Shown in pieces: positions 41,166 through 50,284 of a DNA stretch of 64,000 nt. The first letter of the stretch is position 1; every line of letters starts with the position of its first letter. Below the pieces are notes generated by a model. That model saw only the letters and a program-made list of their open reading frames with translations, was not told the origin of the DNA and made no database searches. Made by a program: the position numbers and the translations under genes. Source of the DNA: Cryobacterium algoritolerans (GTDB lineage Bacteria; Actinomycetota; Actinomycetes; Actinomycetales; Microbacteriaceae); NCBI RefSeq assembly GCF_004402785.1, contig NZ_SOFP01000047.1:180439-244438 (forward strand). Direction: 5' to 3'.

Positions 41166-42380
41166 TTAGGAGGAGGGTCGTCGCCAGAGTCTCGCGGAGA
41201 TGCCGGCGCTGAGCGCGACGAAGACGGCTGCTGCCGCTGCTGTCGTGAGGAAAGTTGAACTCACGTCCCAGCTCTCGACGAGGAAGCCGCTGAGCGCGCT
41301 CCCGACCGCTGCACCGACGTTGTGTGCGGTGTTCACCCACGTTGTTGACTCGGTCTGGCGGGTCGTCCCACCAAAATCGTTGGCTGCGAAATACGCCACG
41401 ATCATGACCGGGGAAAGGAAGAGTCCAGCGGCCGAGATAACCAGTCCTAGGGAGATCGTCGACGTCGCGAGGCCAGCACCGGCGGAGGCCATGATGAACA
41501 ACGTCGCCAGGATCACGAGTTGGCGCTGCGAGGACACCGTGATGTGTAGAGCGCCATAGGCAAGGCCTCCAACGGCGCTGCCGGCCGCGAACAGGGCGAG
41601 GACAAACCCCACAGCTGCGGCATTGCCGAGGGTGGCAATCATGGCCGGGACCGCAACGTAGACGGTGCCGACCACAAGGCCGGCTGCCAGCACGGGCAGG
41701 AGTAGCGCGATGAACCGCGGCTCCGTGAGCAGGGGCGCAGCGCTGGCTGCGTCCGTGCTTGACGCGTCGACCGGGGTCGCGGCCATCGTGGGAGAAGACA
41801 TCATCAGTGCGGTCCCGACCAGGATCAGTGCGGCAGGGATGAGTAGGGCGGTACTTGGCTGGATGATGACCAAGAGCAGGCCGGACAAGGCGGGTCCGAC
41901 AAGGTAGAGCAACTCCTCCAGGACTGCGTCCAGACTCAAAGCCTTCTTCAGGAGGACAGGAGTCGGGGTCAACGATGCCCATGCGACCCGCATTGTCGGG
42001 CCCAGCGGTGGAGCGAACGCGCCGAGGAGACCGGCCACGGTCACGCATAACCAGATCGGTGCGCCCGACCTCGTGAGTAGTGCGAGAGCGACCAAGCTCA
42101 ACCCGAAAACGCTGCTGAGCAGGAGGAGGACACGGCGGCGACCGAATCGATCGATGAGGCGGGCCCTGGCTGGCGCGAGGAAACCGGCACCAGCCCCATA
42201 GGCGCCGACGGCGATACCGGCAGCGGAAAAGGACTGGGTCGATTCTTCTATAGCGAAGAGGAGAGGCAGACCGACGAGAGGATATGCGAAGCGTCCGGTG
42301 AGGGCGCTCGAGAAAACAAAGGGGACGTGTTTGAGTCTGAGAACATCCGCGTAGGTCGCGGACAGAGTCGTTGCGGGCAT
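41166..42380 (-). CDS. MFS transporter
   Basis: The 404-residue protein has twelve predicted membrane helices. The loop between helices 2 and 3 carries ARARLIDRFGRRRVL, the major facilitator signature (DRxGRR). It resembles drug or metabolite exporters; the substrate is unknown. GGAG lies nine bases before the ATG. Confidence 0.88.
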   Translation of the reverse strand: MPATTLSATYADVLRLKHVPFVFSSALTGRFAYPLVGLPLLFAIEESTQSFSAAGIAVGAYGAGAGFLAPARARLIDRFGRRRVLLLLSSVFGLSLVALALLTRSGAPIWLCVTVAGLLGAFAPPLGPTMRVAWASLTPTPVLLKKALSLDAVLEELLYLVGPALSGLLLVIIQPSTALLIPAALILVGTALMMSSPTMAATPVDASSTDAASAAPLLTEPRFIALLLPVLAAGLVVGTVYVAVPAMIATLGNAAAVGFVLALFAAGSAVGGLAYGALHITVSSQRQLVILATLFIMASAGAGLATSTISLGLVISAAGLFLSPVMIVAYFAANDFGGTTRQTESTTWVNTAHNVGAAVGSALSGFLVESWDVSSTFLTTAAAAAVFVALSAGISARLWRRPSS

Positions 42381-42701
42381 GGTTGAGCTCCGTGAGAAAT
42401 GGCGCGGTTTTTGCGCTCAGTGAATGAGGACCTGCTAGCTGAAGAAGTCAGCCCGGTCTGCAATCACAGATAGGGAGCATGCCGCAACGATAGCGGACGG
42501 GTGGGCAGACATACGTCCTCCAACACTTACCGACCCGGCTGGCCAGCGGAGATGTCGCGCAGACCGTTCCCAAACGCCACTCCCCCCGAGACTTTGGAAC
42601 CTCGGCGAATTGGTGCGCGTCCATGGAGGTCCGCCGTACGTTCCCGCGTGAGGACAGCGATTCCAGCCGCGGCGTGACGACGAGTGTTGCATGCGTCGAA
42701 G
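42381..42701. other. intergenic region, nothing recognised
   Basis: 321 bases between the MFS gene and the end of the AAA ATPase gene. Minus-strand open frames here show no family or promoter-linked start. Confidence 0.5.
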
Positions 42702-43424
42702 TCAGCGAAAGTGCCTGAAATACCGTTCCGGATCGTCCAGGAACGATCGCCAATTCCGAACCAGGTCGAGATCCTCCCAGACGCAGCGACGGTATCCCCA
42801 GGGCCCGACCTCATAGATCTCCGCACCGGGTATTGACGCCAGAATCGGTGAATGAGTGGACAGGATCACTTGAGACCCACCGGCGGCAACAATGTCCCGG
42901 AGATCGCTGAGCAGAGCAAGCGATCCGGTGAACGAGAGCGCTGATTCCGGCTCATCAAGGATCCACAAGCCCGGGTAACGAGACCGGGCAGCCACAAGGT
43001 CGAGGAACGACTCGCCATGCGAGCGCTCGTGGAATACGGGGTCGTTTCCGCCGGGGTTGTCCTCCAGATAGGTGAAGAACCCGTGCATCGTTTCCGCGCG
43101 GAGGAAGAAGCCGCCCCGGCCGGCGCCGAGACCTCGGTTCAACCGCAGGTGGTCGGCGAGGGTGGACTCGGACCTGCGAGTGGTGTGTCTGGAGCCGGTC
43201 GATCCTCCTTCCGGTCCCATGCCGTAGGCACCGGCGATGGCCTCAACGAGAGTCGATTTGCCGACTCCGTTGTCGCCGACGAATACGGTCACTGGACCCA
43301 GTTCGAGACCACCATCGAGGAGCTGCGCGATCGGGGCAAGCGTCGCGGGCCACACATCCCGAGGCAGAATGGGCGCGTCGGGATCCTGGCTCACCGAGCG
43401 CAACGGAGGCTCGTTTCTCGACAT
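42702..43424 (-). CDS. AAA family ATPase (SMC/ABC-like)
   Basis: The 240-residue protein has Walker A GDNGVGKST (about residue 50), a Walker B LWILDEPES and a switch STHSP, the arrangement of single-chain ABC/SMC-like ATPases that act in repair or defence. It has no membrane segment. No partner nuclease is adjacent, so its process is unknown. Confidence 0.85.
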   Translation of the reverse strand: MSRNEPPLRSVSQDPDAPILPRDVWPATLAPIAQLLDGGLELGPVTVFVGDNGVGKSTLVEAIAGAYGMGPEGGSTGSRHTTRRSESTLADHLRLNRGLGAGRGGFFLRAETMHGFFTYLEDNPGGNDPVFHERSHGESFLDLVAARSRYPGLWILDEPESALSFTGSLALLSDLRDIVAAGGSQVILSTHSPILASIPGAEIYEVGPWGYRRCVWEDLDLVRNWRSFLDDPERYFRHFR

Positions 43425-43482
43425 GCGATCATTCTGCCTGAACCGGCACGGGAAACCGTTAGACCAACCGTTCAGGGTTCGG

Positions 43483-44076
43483 TTAAGGGAGAGGAATTAC
43501 CGCCGCCTCACTGGGCCCAGTCCATTTGTGGGGTGCCGGATTCCAGTTTCTGAGCTGAGTCAGTAGATCCTGCGCGTCGTCCGAAATGATCAACACGTCT
43601 CGGTACGCCGGCCGCATGAATCCCGCCTCTACACTCGCATCGATCGCGGCGATCAGCGGATCCCAGAACCCGTCGATGCTATACAACGCGACCGGCTTCT
43701 CATGGATCCCCAGTTGTTGCCACGTCCAAACCTCGAAGAATTCCCCCAACATTCCCGTGCCGCCTGGAAGAGCGATGAAGGCGTCGGACAACTCCGCCAT
43801 GCGTGCCTTGCGCTCGTGCATGGACTGAACAATCTCCAACCGAGTGAGGCTCGGATGCGCCAGTTCGCGCTCAACTAGAGATGCCGGCATCACACCGAGA
43901 ACTTCGCCGCCTCGGGAGAGAGCCTCCGAACCGATGACGCCCATCAAACCGACGTTGCCTCCACCGTAGACAATTCCGATTCCCTGGTCGGCCAAAGAGC
44001 CGGCAAGCGCGGCGGCGTGCTCAGTGAATACCGTCTTGTTTCCGGCTGCGGATCCCGTGAAGATTGCGACTCGCAT
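43483..44076 (-). CDS. LOG family protein (TIGR00730)
   Basis: Cytokinin-riboside 5'-monophosphate phosphoribohydrolase-like proteins have GIVYGGGNVGLMG, MHERKARM and PGGxGTxxE. All are present, but the last motif reads PGGTGMLGE, replacing the conserved Thr. The 197-residue protein starts at ATG 44076, overlapping the NUDIX stop by one base, so the two nucleotide-processing enzymes are coupled. Confidence 0.85.
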   Translation of the reverse strand: MRVAIFTGSAAGNKTVFTEHAAALAGSLADQGIGIVYGGGNVGLMGVIGSEALSRGGEVLGVMPASLVERELAHPSLTRLEIVQSMHERKARMAELSDAFIALPGGTGMLGEFFEVWTWQQLGIHEKPVALYSIDGFWDPLIAAIDASVEAGFMRPAYRDVLIISDDAQDLLTQLRNWNPAPHKWTGPSEAAVIPLP

Positions 44077-44480
44077 TAGGCGGCCAACGCTGGAAACACG
44101 AAATCGAGAAGCAGGGGCGCGAGCAGAAAGGCGGGATCTGTGGAGTCTGCTGGATGTACCCAACGCAGCTCCTCGATTTCACCTGATGCGATAGGCGAGA
44201 CCGCCATGCCACTGAGATAGATCGTCGCGTCGACTTCGGTGTCGAGTTCATTCGCCGCGGAGGCGGTCCAGCTGCCGAGGAATGTGAGGTCGTCTCTCGT
44301 CATCTGCACGCCCAGTTCCTCAAACACTTCCCGGAGAGCGGCCGAAGTGGGCCCTTCACCGTTCTCCAACTTGCCACCCGGCAGCATGAAGGCGGTGGTA
44401 CCGCGCTTGCGGACCGTGAGGATCCTGTCGGCAGCATCACGAAAACAGACGGCGGCAACGACGAGCGTGTGAGTGGTCAT
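44076..44480 (-). CDS. NUDIX hydrolase
   Basis: The 134-residue protein has the Nudix box GGKLENGEGPTSAALREVFEELGVQ (G-x5-E-x7-REVFEELG). It likely hydrolyses a nucleoside diphosphate derivative. TAGCGT (44487-44492) lies six bases before the ATG, indicating a leaderless start for the NUDIX-LOG operon. Confidence 0.9.
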   Translation of the reverse strand: MTTHTLVVAAVCFRDAADRILTVRKRGTTAFMLPGGKLENGEGPTSAALREVFEELGVQMTRDDLTFLGSWTASAANELDTEVDATIYLSGMAVSPIASGEIEELRWVHPADSTDPAFLLAPLLLDFVFPALAA

Positions 44481-44629
44481 CCCCCGACGCTATCAAGCCT
44501 CTGTGCCCAGAATTCCGGCGCAATCACACGGATCGGTGGTTGTGAAGGGGCGTTCATCTTGCGACCTTCCCCCAAACACCAGAGGTCTGAGGGATCCAGG
44601 TGGGAACCAGATAGAGAGAATGGCTCAAA

Positions 44630-44669
44630 ATCCAGCACTGCTGTGAAATATCCAGCACTGCTGTGAAAT
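44630..44669. repeat. 20-bp perfect tandem duplication
   Basis: ATCCAGCACTGCTGTGAAAT occurs twice in direct succession in the 280-base gap between the NUDIX gene and the end of the MFS gene. The remainder of the gap shows nothing recognisable. Confidence 0.85.
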
Positions 44670-44760
44670 CCCACCCGGCAGGGGGCGACGGATGGGAGTG
44701 ATCGTGCCTCTGAGGGTTCCGGAAAGGACCCGCCCCTGAGCGGACCCGATTCCAGAGAGA

Positions 44761-46002
44761 CTAGCCGCGGGGAAAGCGTCGGAGTATCAGCGTCCCGCCG
44801 GTGAGTGCAGCCAGGCTGAGGAGTATGGCGAAGAGGGCGACGCTGACGCTCAGCCCGACGGAGTCGATGAGGTAGCCGGTGGCTACTGAGAGTATCCCGG
44901 CGGGGATGTAACCGCCGATGTTCAGGACCGCGTTTGCTTCAGCGCGATGATTCGCTGGAACGTTGGTTCCAATGAGGGTGAGGCCCCCGAGCTGGCCGAG
45001 GCCCTGGCCGATTCCTGCGAGGAGCGCCGCGAGCACGAGCGGGGCCGGATTCGAGACAACGACCGCGATGATGAGGCTCATCATCGCCAGGGTCGTCGAT
45101 ATGGAGCCGAGGAGGATGCTGCGAACGTGTAGCCGGTGAACAGCGAATTGGGCACCGGTGGCAGCGAGGAACATCGCGCTAGCCATTGCGCCGGCTATGA
45201 ACGGGCTGGTCGCATGCAACAGGTCCGCCAAGAGGGAAGGGCCGAGGGCGAGCACGAACGAGGTAGCGGTGATCCCCGGCGCGAAGACAGCAATGCCGTA
45301 AAGAAGGTGGTGCCGGTTGGGCCTTGGGACACGCGGCAATTGGAATCGGAAGGGCACCCGGGGCCGGTCGGCGGCCGGGTGTGAGACCGGAGGGCGAAGT
45401 GGCAGCACGCACGCAACGGCCAACGCTGTCGCGAGGAGGAAGAACTCGACGGCAAAGACAATCGGAGCAGGATCGGGCAGCGTTTGAGTGAACAATCCCG
45501 ACAGTAGGGGCCCGAGCCCCGCACCGAGGACCATGGCGACGGATGCCGCAAGGGATGCTTGGCGATGCCGGGCCGGGCCTCCCACATCAACAACGGCAGC
45601 CATGCCGGCAGACACGATCACACCGACCGCGATACCGGTGAGGAACCTGGCGGCGACGAGCACGAGAACGGAGGACGTGAACGCGAAGAGACCACAGGCC
45701 ACCATGGCGAGAACGAGCCCCGGGATAAGAACTGGTTTGCGTCCGAACCGGTCAGCCAGCTGTCCGGCCACGGTCAGCGTCACGAGCAGCCCGACCATGT
45801 ACGCGGCGAAGATCACGGTCAGCATCCCCGATGAGAAGCCCAGCTGGTCTTGCCACTGCACGTAGAGCGGGGTTGGCGAATTCGACAACATGAATACCGC
45901 GGTCACGATCCAGGCGGCCAACCCCATCGGGAACACGCCGGTCAGGCCGGCGCCGGCTGGGTTTGGCGGACGCGTGGAAGTCTGAGTCAATGTGTCCTCC
46001 AT
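44761..46002 (-). CDS. MFS transporter controlled by the divergent ArsR-type regulator
   Basis: The 413-residue protein has twelve predicted membrane helices and the loop AGQLADRFGRKPVL. It belongs to the sugar/drug exporter branch of the major facilitators. ATG at 46002 is used; a TTG four codons later has a better GGAGG spacing. Two operators lie immediately upstream, so the neighbouring regulator probably represses it. Confidence 0.88.
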   Translation of the reverse strand: MEDTLTQTSTRPPNPAGAGLTGVFPMGLAAWIVTAVFMLSNSPTPLYVQWQDQLGFSSGMLTVIFAAYMVGLLVTLTVAGQLADRFGRKPVLIPGLVLAMVACGLFAFTSSVLVLVAARFLTGIAVGVIVSAGMAAVVDVGGPARHRQASLAASVAMVLGAGLGPLLSGLFTQTLPDPAPIVFAVEFFLLATALAVACVLPLRPPVSHPAADRPRVPFRFQLPRVPRPNRHHLLYGIAVFAPGITATSFVLALGPSLLADLLHATSPFIAGAMASAMFLAATGAQFAVHRLHVRSILLGSISTTLAMMSLIIAVVVSNPAPLVLAALLAGIGQGLGQLGGLTLIGTNVPANHRAEANAVLNIGGYIPAGILSVATGYLIDSVGLSVSVALFAILLSLAALTGGTLILRRFPRG

Positions 46003-46009
46003 CTGCTTA

Positions 46010-46066
46010 GTTCGAGAAAACTCGAACTTAGCATTAGTACGAGAAGACTCGTACTTTGGTTACACT
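46010..46066. promoter_or_regulatory. twin operators and promoter between MFS and ArsR-type genes
   Basis: Two 18-bp perfect inverted repeats: GTTCGAG-AAAA-CTCGAAC (46010-46027) and GTACGAG-AAGA-CTCGTAC (46037-46054). Their centres are 27 bp apart. TACACT (46061-46066) lies six bases before the regulator ATG and the second operator covers its -35 region. The first lies next to the MFS start. Repression of both genes is the simplest reading. Confidence 0.75.
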
Positions 46067-46072
46067 GGTGCC

Positions 46073-46450
46073 ATGGCTCCTGCTGCAGAGCGCGTCACCA
46101 TCGAGACCCCCGTCCATGACGAGCCCGAGAACTTGCCCGATCCTCTGCCGGAGCCGTCGGTCGATGACCTGCAGCTCGAGAAAGTCTTGGGGGCTTTGGC
46201 TGACCCCCTGCGCCTGACCATCGTGCGCAAGTTGATGCTCGAATCCGAGAACTACGACCACACCTGCGGATGGTTCGGCTTCGACCGCCCCAAGTCCTCC
46301 CTGACTCACCACTTCAAAGCACTCAGACAGGCAGGACTCATCCGGCAGCGACAGTACGGTCTCGAGCGACGCAGTCGAGTTCGCACCGAAGACCTCAACC
46401 AGCGATTCCCTGGCCTGCTTGACCTCGTCACGGCCTGGCACGAGGTCTGA
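46073..46450 (+). CDS. ArsR-type winged-helix regulator
   Basis: The 125-residue protein has LEKVLGALADPLRLTIVRKLM and a recognition region RPKSSLTHHFKALRQAGLIRQRQYG, the ArsR/HTH_20 pattern. One Cys (DHTCGW) lies just before the recognition helices, but no CxC metal site is seen, so the ligand is probably not arsenite. It is leaderless (TACACT-N6-ATG) and divergent from an exporter. Confidence 0.88.
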   Translation: MAPAAERVTIETPVHDEPENLPDPLPEPSVDDLQLEKVLGALADPLRLTIVRKLMLESENYDHTCGWFGFDRPKSSLTHHFKALRQAGLIRQRQYGLERRSRVRTEDLNQRFPGLLDLVTAWHEV

Positions 46451-46658
46451 TCGTCGACAGCCCCCCGCGCGTGAGCGGGGGCCGGCTTCAAGCCGGATTG
46501 CCGGTAGAGGTTCGTCCATTGCCTAGGTAGAACCCGAGTGTTTGCGGCTGGACGTCACGCGCAATGACTGCAACACTCGAGACATGTTCCTTCGATAAGC
46601 GCGCAAATCCATGTCGACAAATCGACCTAGCCACTTGTCTGAATTGAGGAACGCTGTC

Positions 46659-47147
46659 ATGACCTTGCATATCCGCGATGCTTCGACTGAGGACATCGAT
46701 TTTCTCGCTGCGATGCTGTTAGAGGCAGTTAACTGGCGCCAGGACCGGCAGACTGCGACTCTGCAATCGATCATGAATACCCCCCACCTGTGGCACTACC
46801 TCTCCGCTTGGAAACGGAGCTCAGATTTCGGTTTCCTTGCACACAAGGCGGAGAAGCCGGTCGGGGCCGCGTGGGCGAGGTTCATGACCGCCGAAGATCC
46901 TGGATATGGATTCGTTGACGAGGACATCCCCGAGCTGGGCATGGGCGTAATGAGCACTCATCGAGGCCAGGGCGTGGGCCGCGTTCTTCTTGAGCGGACC
47001 ATACGGGCCTCAGCGGATCGTGGCCTCCGGGGATTGAGCTTGAGTGTCGAGGATGAAAACGAGCGAGCCCGCGCACTATATGTGAGCAACGGATTCGTGG
47101 TCGCGGGGCGGGCCGGCAATTCGGACACGATGGTCTTAAGGTTTTGA
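46659..47147 (+). CDS. GNAT family N-acetyltransferase
   Basis: The 162-residue protein begins MTLHIRDASTEDIDFLA and has the acetyl-CoA loop HRGQGVGRVLL and ENERARALYVSNGF. The acceptor is unknown. ATG at 46659 lies behind GAGGAA. Confidence 0.87.
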   Translation: MTLHIRDASTEDIDFLAAMLLEAVNWRQDRQTATLQSIMNTPHLWHYLSAWKRSSDFGFLAHKAEKPVGAAWARFMTAEDPGYGFVDEDIPELGMGVMSTHRGQGVGRVLLERTIRASADRGLRGLSLSVEDENERARALYVSNGFVVAGRAGNSDTMVLRF

Positions 47148-47206
47148 CCCGCTGAAGGTTCGGCTGCGCGACGGCACGCTGTGGGGCCCCAGAAGCTCAA
47201 TGTCCT

Positions 47207-47851
47207 CTAATCCGCTAGCGGGATCTCCTCCAGGGTTCGCCACTCGTATTGCCGGTTGTCACGGTGGAGCTCAATGAGTGCGAGAACCGGCGAGACCCGG
47301 GCCGCGACCCGCTCCGGCTTGTGCTCCAGAGCACGTATCACTCCCCGTCCGTCCGCGTCAGCGTTGACGTAGGCCATCGTCACGTGTGGGACAAATGGAA
47401 AGCGGGCATCCTCAGGTGGAGCCGCTGCTCCCAAGGAGCCAGTCACTGCGTGGCGGAGCGTTGCCATCAGCCTCGAAAGGGATTCGGTCGGTTCGACGAT
47501 GAGCGAGACCGCCTCCCGCAGAACAACTGGTTTCTGGAAGGTGAGTGAGATCGGTGGCCCCCCAGCGATCTCGCCTCGAACCTGATCAATGACCGTGCGC
47601 ACGTGCAGATCATTGACAGTCGTTGCATTCCCTACCCCGACGAGGGTTAGATGCAGCCATTCGATCGGTACAGGGTCCAGAAACGAGAAGCCCCTCAGGA
47701 CTTCTTGATAGTCGAGGACGAGCCGCTGCAGCGCGGGCTCATGTTCAAAGGTGAGATGCCAGGTGTAGTAGCGAGTCCCTCTCTCCCAGCCGGAGCGCCA
47801 CCACCAATGGTCTCGTAGATCGATTGCGCCTTCCCTGGCCTCGGCCGGCAT
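47207..47851 (-). CDS. 2H phosphoesterase / 2'-5' RNA ligase-like protein
   Basis: The 214-residue protein has the two H-x-T motifs of the superfamily, LHLTLVG and PHVTMAY, about 85 residues apart. These enzymes open 2'-3' cyclic phosphates or ligate RNA. ATG at 47851 follows GGAAGGAC. The start of the neighbouring WYL frame overlaps the opposite end only in a non-coding frame. Confidence 0.83.
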   Translation of the reverse strand: MPAEAREGAIDLRDHWWWRSGWERGTRYYTWHLTFEHEPALQRLVLDYQEVLRGFSFLDPVPIEWLHLTLVGVGNATTVNDLHVRTVIDQVRGEIAGGPPISLTFQKPVVLREAVSLIVEPTESLSRLMATLRHAVTGSLGAAAPPEDARFPFVPHVTMAYVNADADGRGVIRALEHKPERVAARVSPVLALIELHRDNRQYEWRTLEEIPLAD

Positions 47852-47925
47852 GACGGTCCTTCCCCAAACATCAGTCCCGAGTGACAGCGTATGCAACAGA
47901 TCGGCCTGAATGCGCTGACGGTTCG

Positions 47926-48936
47926 TCAGATGGCACGTTCCTCGGCGGGGTTGTCGTCGGCGATGCGGGCGATTTCGGCTGCCAGGCCCGTGAATGCGGT
48001 GCGGAGCTCGGCTGGCTCCAGGATGGTGAGGCGGGCGCCGATGAGTAGCAGCCATCTGGCCATTGCCTGGTAGCTGTCGGCACCCGCGTTCACAATGCAC
48101 GTATTAGCGGTCTCCTCGGTGACCGTTCCCCAGGCCGGTCTGATCCAGGCGTCAACCTGTGCGCGCGGAGCGTGCACGCGCACGGTTCCTGAGACCTGCC
48201 GCCATCCGGCCGCTAGTTGCGCTGTCACATACTCGTGCAGGTCCTCGGCTGGCGGTTTCCGCGGGTAGCTGGGCTTGTTCGTGATCTGCGTTTCGCTGAG
48301 CCGGTCGACGCGGAATGTGCGCCATCCAGAGGACTCGAGACTGTAGGCGAGGAGGTACCAGTGGCCCATCGTATGCACGAGGTGTAGCGGTTCGAGTTGC
48401 CGGTTTCCGGTCTCGCCCGAGTAGCGGCGGTATTGGCACAGGAGTTGTCGGCGGTCGCGGCAGGCGCGCGCGAGGAGCACGAGCGTGGTGATGTTGACCG
48501 GTCCAGCCGATGGACCGATTGCTGCCCCCAGGTCGAGGCTGCTGGTGTGAGCCAGGAACGCCTCGACGACGGGCTGCAACCGGGGTGGCATGACCCGGTG
48601 CAGTTTGTCGAACGCGCTCAAGGCGCCCTCGGCGGTACCGGCGGCGGTGTTGGCGACCATGTCCCGGAGAGAGACCATCACGGCGATGGCTTCGTCGGTG
48701 TCGAACATGAGGGGCGGCAGTGTTGCCCCGGCCTCGAGCTGATAGCCGCCGCCGGCACCCAGCACGGTCGTGACAGGGTAGCCGAGCTCCCGCAGCCTGC
48801 CGATGTCCCGCCGCACGGTGCGTGGCGTCACGTCAAGCTCTTCGGCGAGTTGCTCCGCGTTCCAGTCGCGCCGCCGCTGCAGGAGCGCCAGTAGTCGCAG
48901 CAGCCGCCCGGGCGTATCCCACATAGAATCCATCAT
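47926..48936 (-). CDS. WYL-domain transcriptional regulator (YafY type)
   Basis: The 336-residue protein has an N-terminal HTH_11 domain (RLLRLLALLQRRRDWNAEQLAEELDVTPRTVRRDIGRL) and a central WYL domain (CQYRRYSG, then GHWYLLAYSLESSGWRTFRVDRL). WYL domains bind nucleic acid or nucleotides. It is divergent from the epoxide hydrolase, which it probably controls. The start is the first of two adjacent ATGs. Confidence 0.9.
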   Translation of the reverse strand: MMDSMWDTPGRLLRLLALLQRRRDWNAEQLAEELDVTPRTVRRDIGRLRELGYPVTTVLGAGGGYQLEAGATLPPLMFDTDEAIAVMVSLRDMVANTAAGTAEGALSAFDKLHRVMPPRLQPVVEAFLAHTSSLDLGAAIGPSAGPVNITTLVLLARACRDRRQLLCQYRRYSGETGNRQLEPLHLVHTMGHWYLLAYSLESSGWRTFRVDRLSETQITNKPSYPRKPPAEDLHEYVTAQLAAGWRQVSGTVRVHAPRAQVDAWIRPAWGTVTEETANTCIVNAGADSYQAMARWLLLIGARLTILEPAELRTAFTGLAAEIARIADDNPAEERAI

Positions 48937-48987
48937 CCCGTAAATAGCAGGACAAGACCTGTCCGACTTGCCTGCGAGAGTGCGCTC

Positions 48988-50157
48988 ATGGACACCACAC
49001 ACGACAGCACGATCACTTCCTTCCGCGTCGACATCCCGCAGGCAGACATCGACGACCTCACCTCCCGCCTTCGTACGACTCGGATGCCTGCCCCGCTGCC
49101 TGGAAACGATTGGGACACGGGAATCCCCAGCGGCTACCTCCAGGATCTGGTCACCGACTGGGCCGAGGATTTCGATTGGCGGGCCTTCGAGGCGCGTCTG
49201 AGCGAGGTCCCGCAGTTCATGACGGTCATCGACGGTCAGCGGATCCACTTCGCCCATGTTCGCTCTGCCGTGCCGGATGCGACGCCGGTGCTCCTCACCC
49301 ATGGCTGGCCCGGATCGTTCCTTGAGTTCCTGCACCTCATCGGACCGCTCACTGAGCCGGAGGCCTACGGCGGAGACAGGGCAGATGCCGTGCATCTGAT
49401 CATCCCCTCGCTGCCCGGCTTCGGCTTCTCCACTCCGCTCAACAGCGCAGGCTGGACCACCGCGCACATCGCTGCGGCATGGGTCGAGCTGATGGACCGC
49501 CTCGGCTACGGGCGCTTCTTGGTGCAGGGCGGCGACCTCGGCGCCGTCATCTCCCCGGAAATCGCCCGCGTCGCCCCTAAACGCGTGATCGGCGTGCACA
49601 TCAACGGAGCGCTGGGCTTCTCCGGCGATATCAGTGAGGACGACCGCGCCGCGATGAGCCCCCTCGATCAGGACCGAATGGCGCGCGTTCGCAAGTTCAT
49701 GAACGAGGAGTATGGCTACATTTCCATCCAGTCCACCCGGCCGGGCCTCGTCGGCGTCGCCCTTGCCGACTCGCCTGTTGCCCAGTTGGCCTGGATGCTC
49801 GACAAGTTCCGTTCCTGGACCTGGCCACTCGAGACGCTGCCTGATGAGATCCTCGGGCGCGAGTGGATCCTGGCGAACGCCTCGCTGTACTGGTTCACCG
49901 CCAGCGGCGGCTCGTCCGCTTACGTCGGCTACGCCCAAAATTCCTGGGGCGCCACGCCAGCAAACTCTGGAGTGCCGACCGCAGCTATCCAGTTCGCGCA
50001 CGACGTCGGCATCCGCTCACAATTCATCCAAGCGAATACGATCGTCCGATGGAACGACTTCGAAGATCACGGCGGCCACTTCGCCGCCCTCGAAGAGCCC
50101 GAACTTCTCATCAATGACCTCCGCGGCTTCCTGCACCAACTGAAGGAGAAGGACTAG
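48988..50157 (+). CDS. epoxide hydrolase (EHN domain, alpha/beta fold)
   Basis: The 389-residue protein has an N-terminal EHN domain (FRVDIPQADIDDLTSRLRTTRMP) and an alpha/beta hydrolase core. The oxyanion motif is HGWPGS, the nucleophilic Asp lies in QGGDLGA, and the base His is in DHGGHFAALE. It opens epoxides to diols; microsomal-type relatives detoxify xenobiotics. It faces the WYL regulator. Confidence 0.9.
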   Translation: MDTTHDSTITSFRVDIPQADIDDLTSRLRTTRMPAPLPGNDWDTGIPSGYLQDLVTDWAEDFDWRAFEARLSEVPQFMTVIDGQRIHFAHVRSAVPDATPVLLTHGWPGSFLEFLHLIGPLTEPEAYGGDRADAVHLIIPSLPGFGFSTPLNSAGWTTAHIAAAWVELMDRLGYGRFLVQGGDLGAVISPEIARVAPKRVIGVHINGALGFSGDISEDDRAAMSPLDQDRMARVRKFMNEEYGYISIQSTRPGLVGVALADSPVAQLAWMLDKFRSWTWPLETLPDEILGREWILANASLYWFTASGGSSAYVGYAQNSWGATPANSGVPTAAIQFAHDVGIRSQFIQANTIVRWNDFEDHGGHFAALEEPELLINDLRGFLHQLKEKD

Positions 50158-50284
50158 CCTCAGGCTCTCTACTTCTGCAGCCCAACTAACCGATAGGGCG
50201 TCGCGTAGAGGGTTCCTCAAATGACCAGCCCCTGGACTAACGACGCCCCAACAGACATTCCGCCGGATCCAACTCGGCCGTTAC

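Noticed and set aside
48937..50001. Upstream extension of the WYL regulator frame
   Set aside because: It is antisense to the epoxide hydrolase gene; the HTH domain begins right after ATG 48936.
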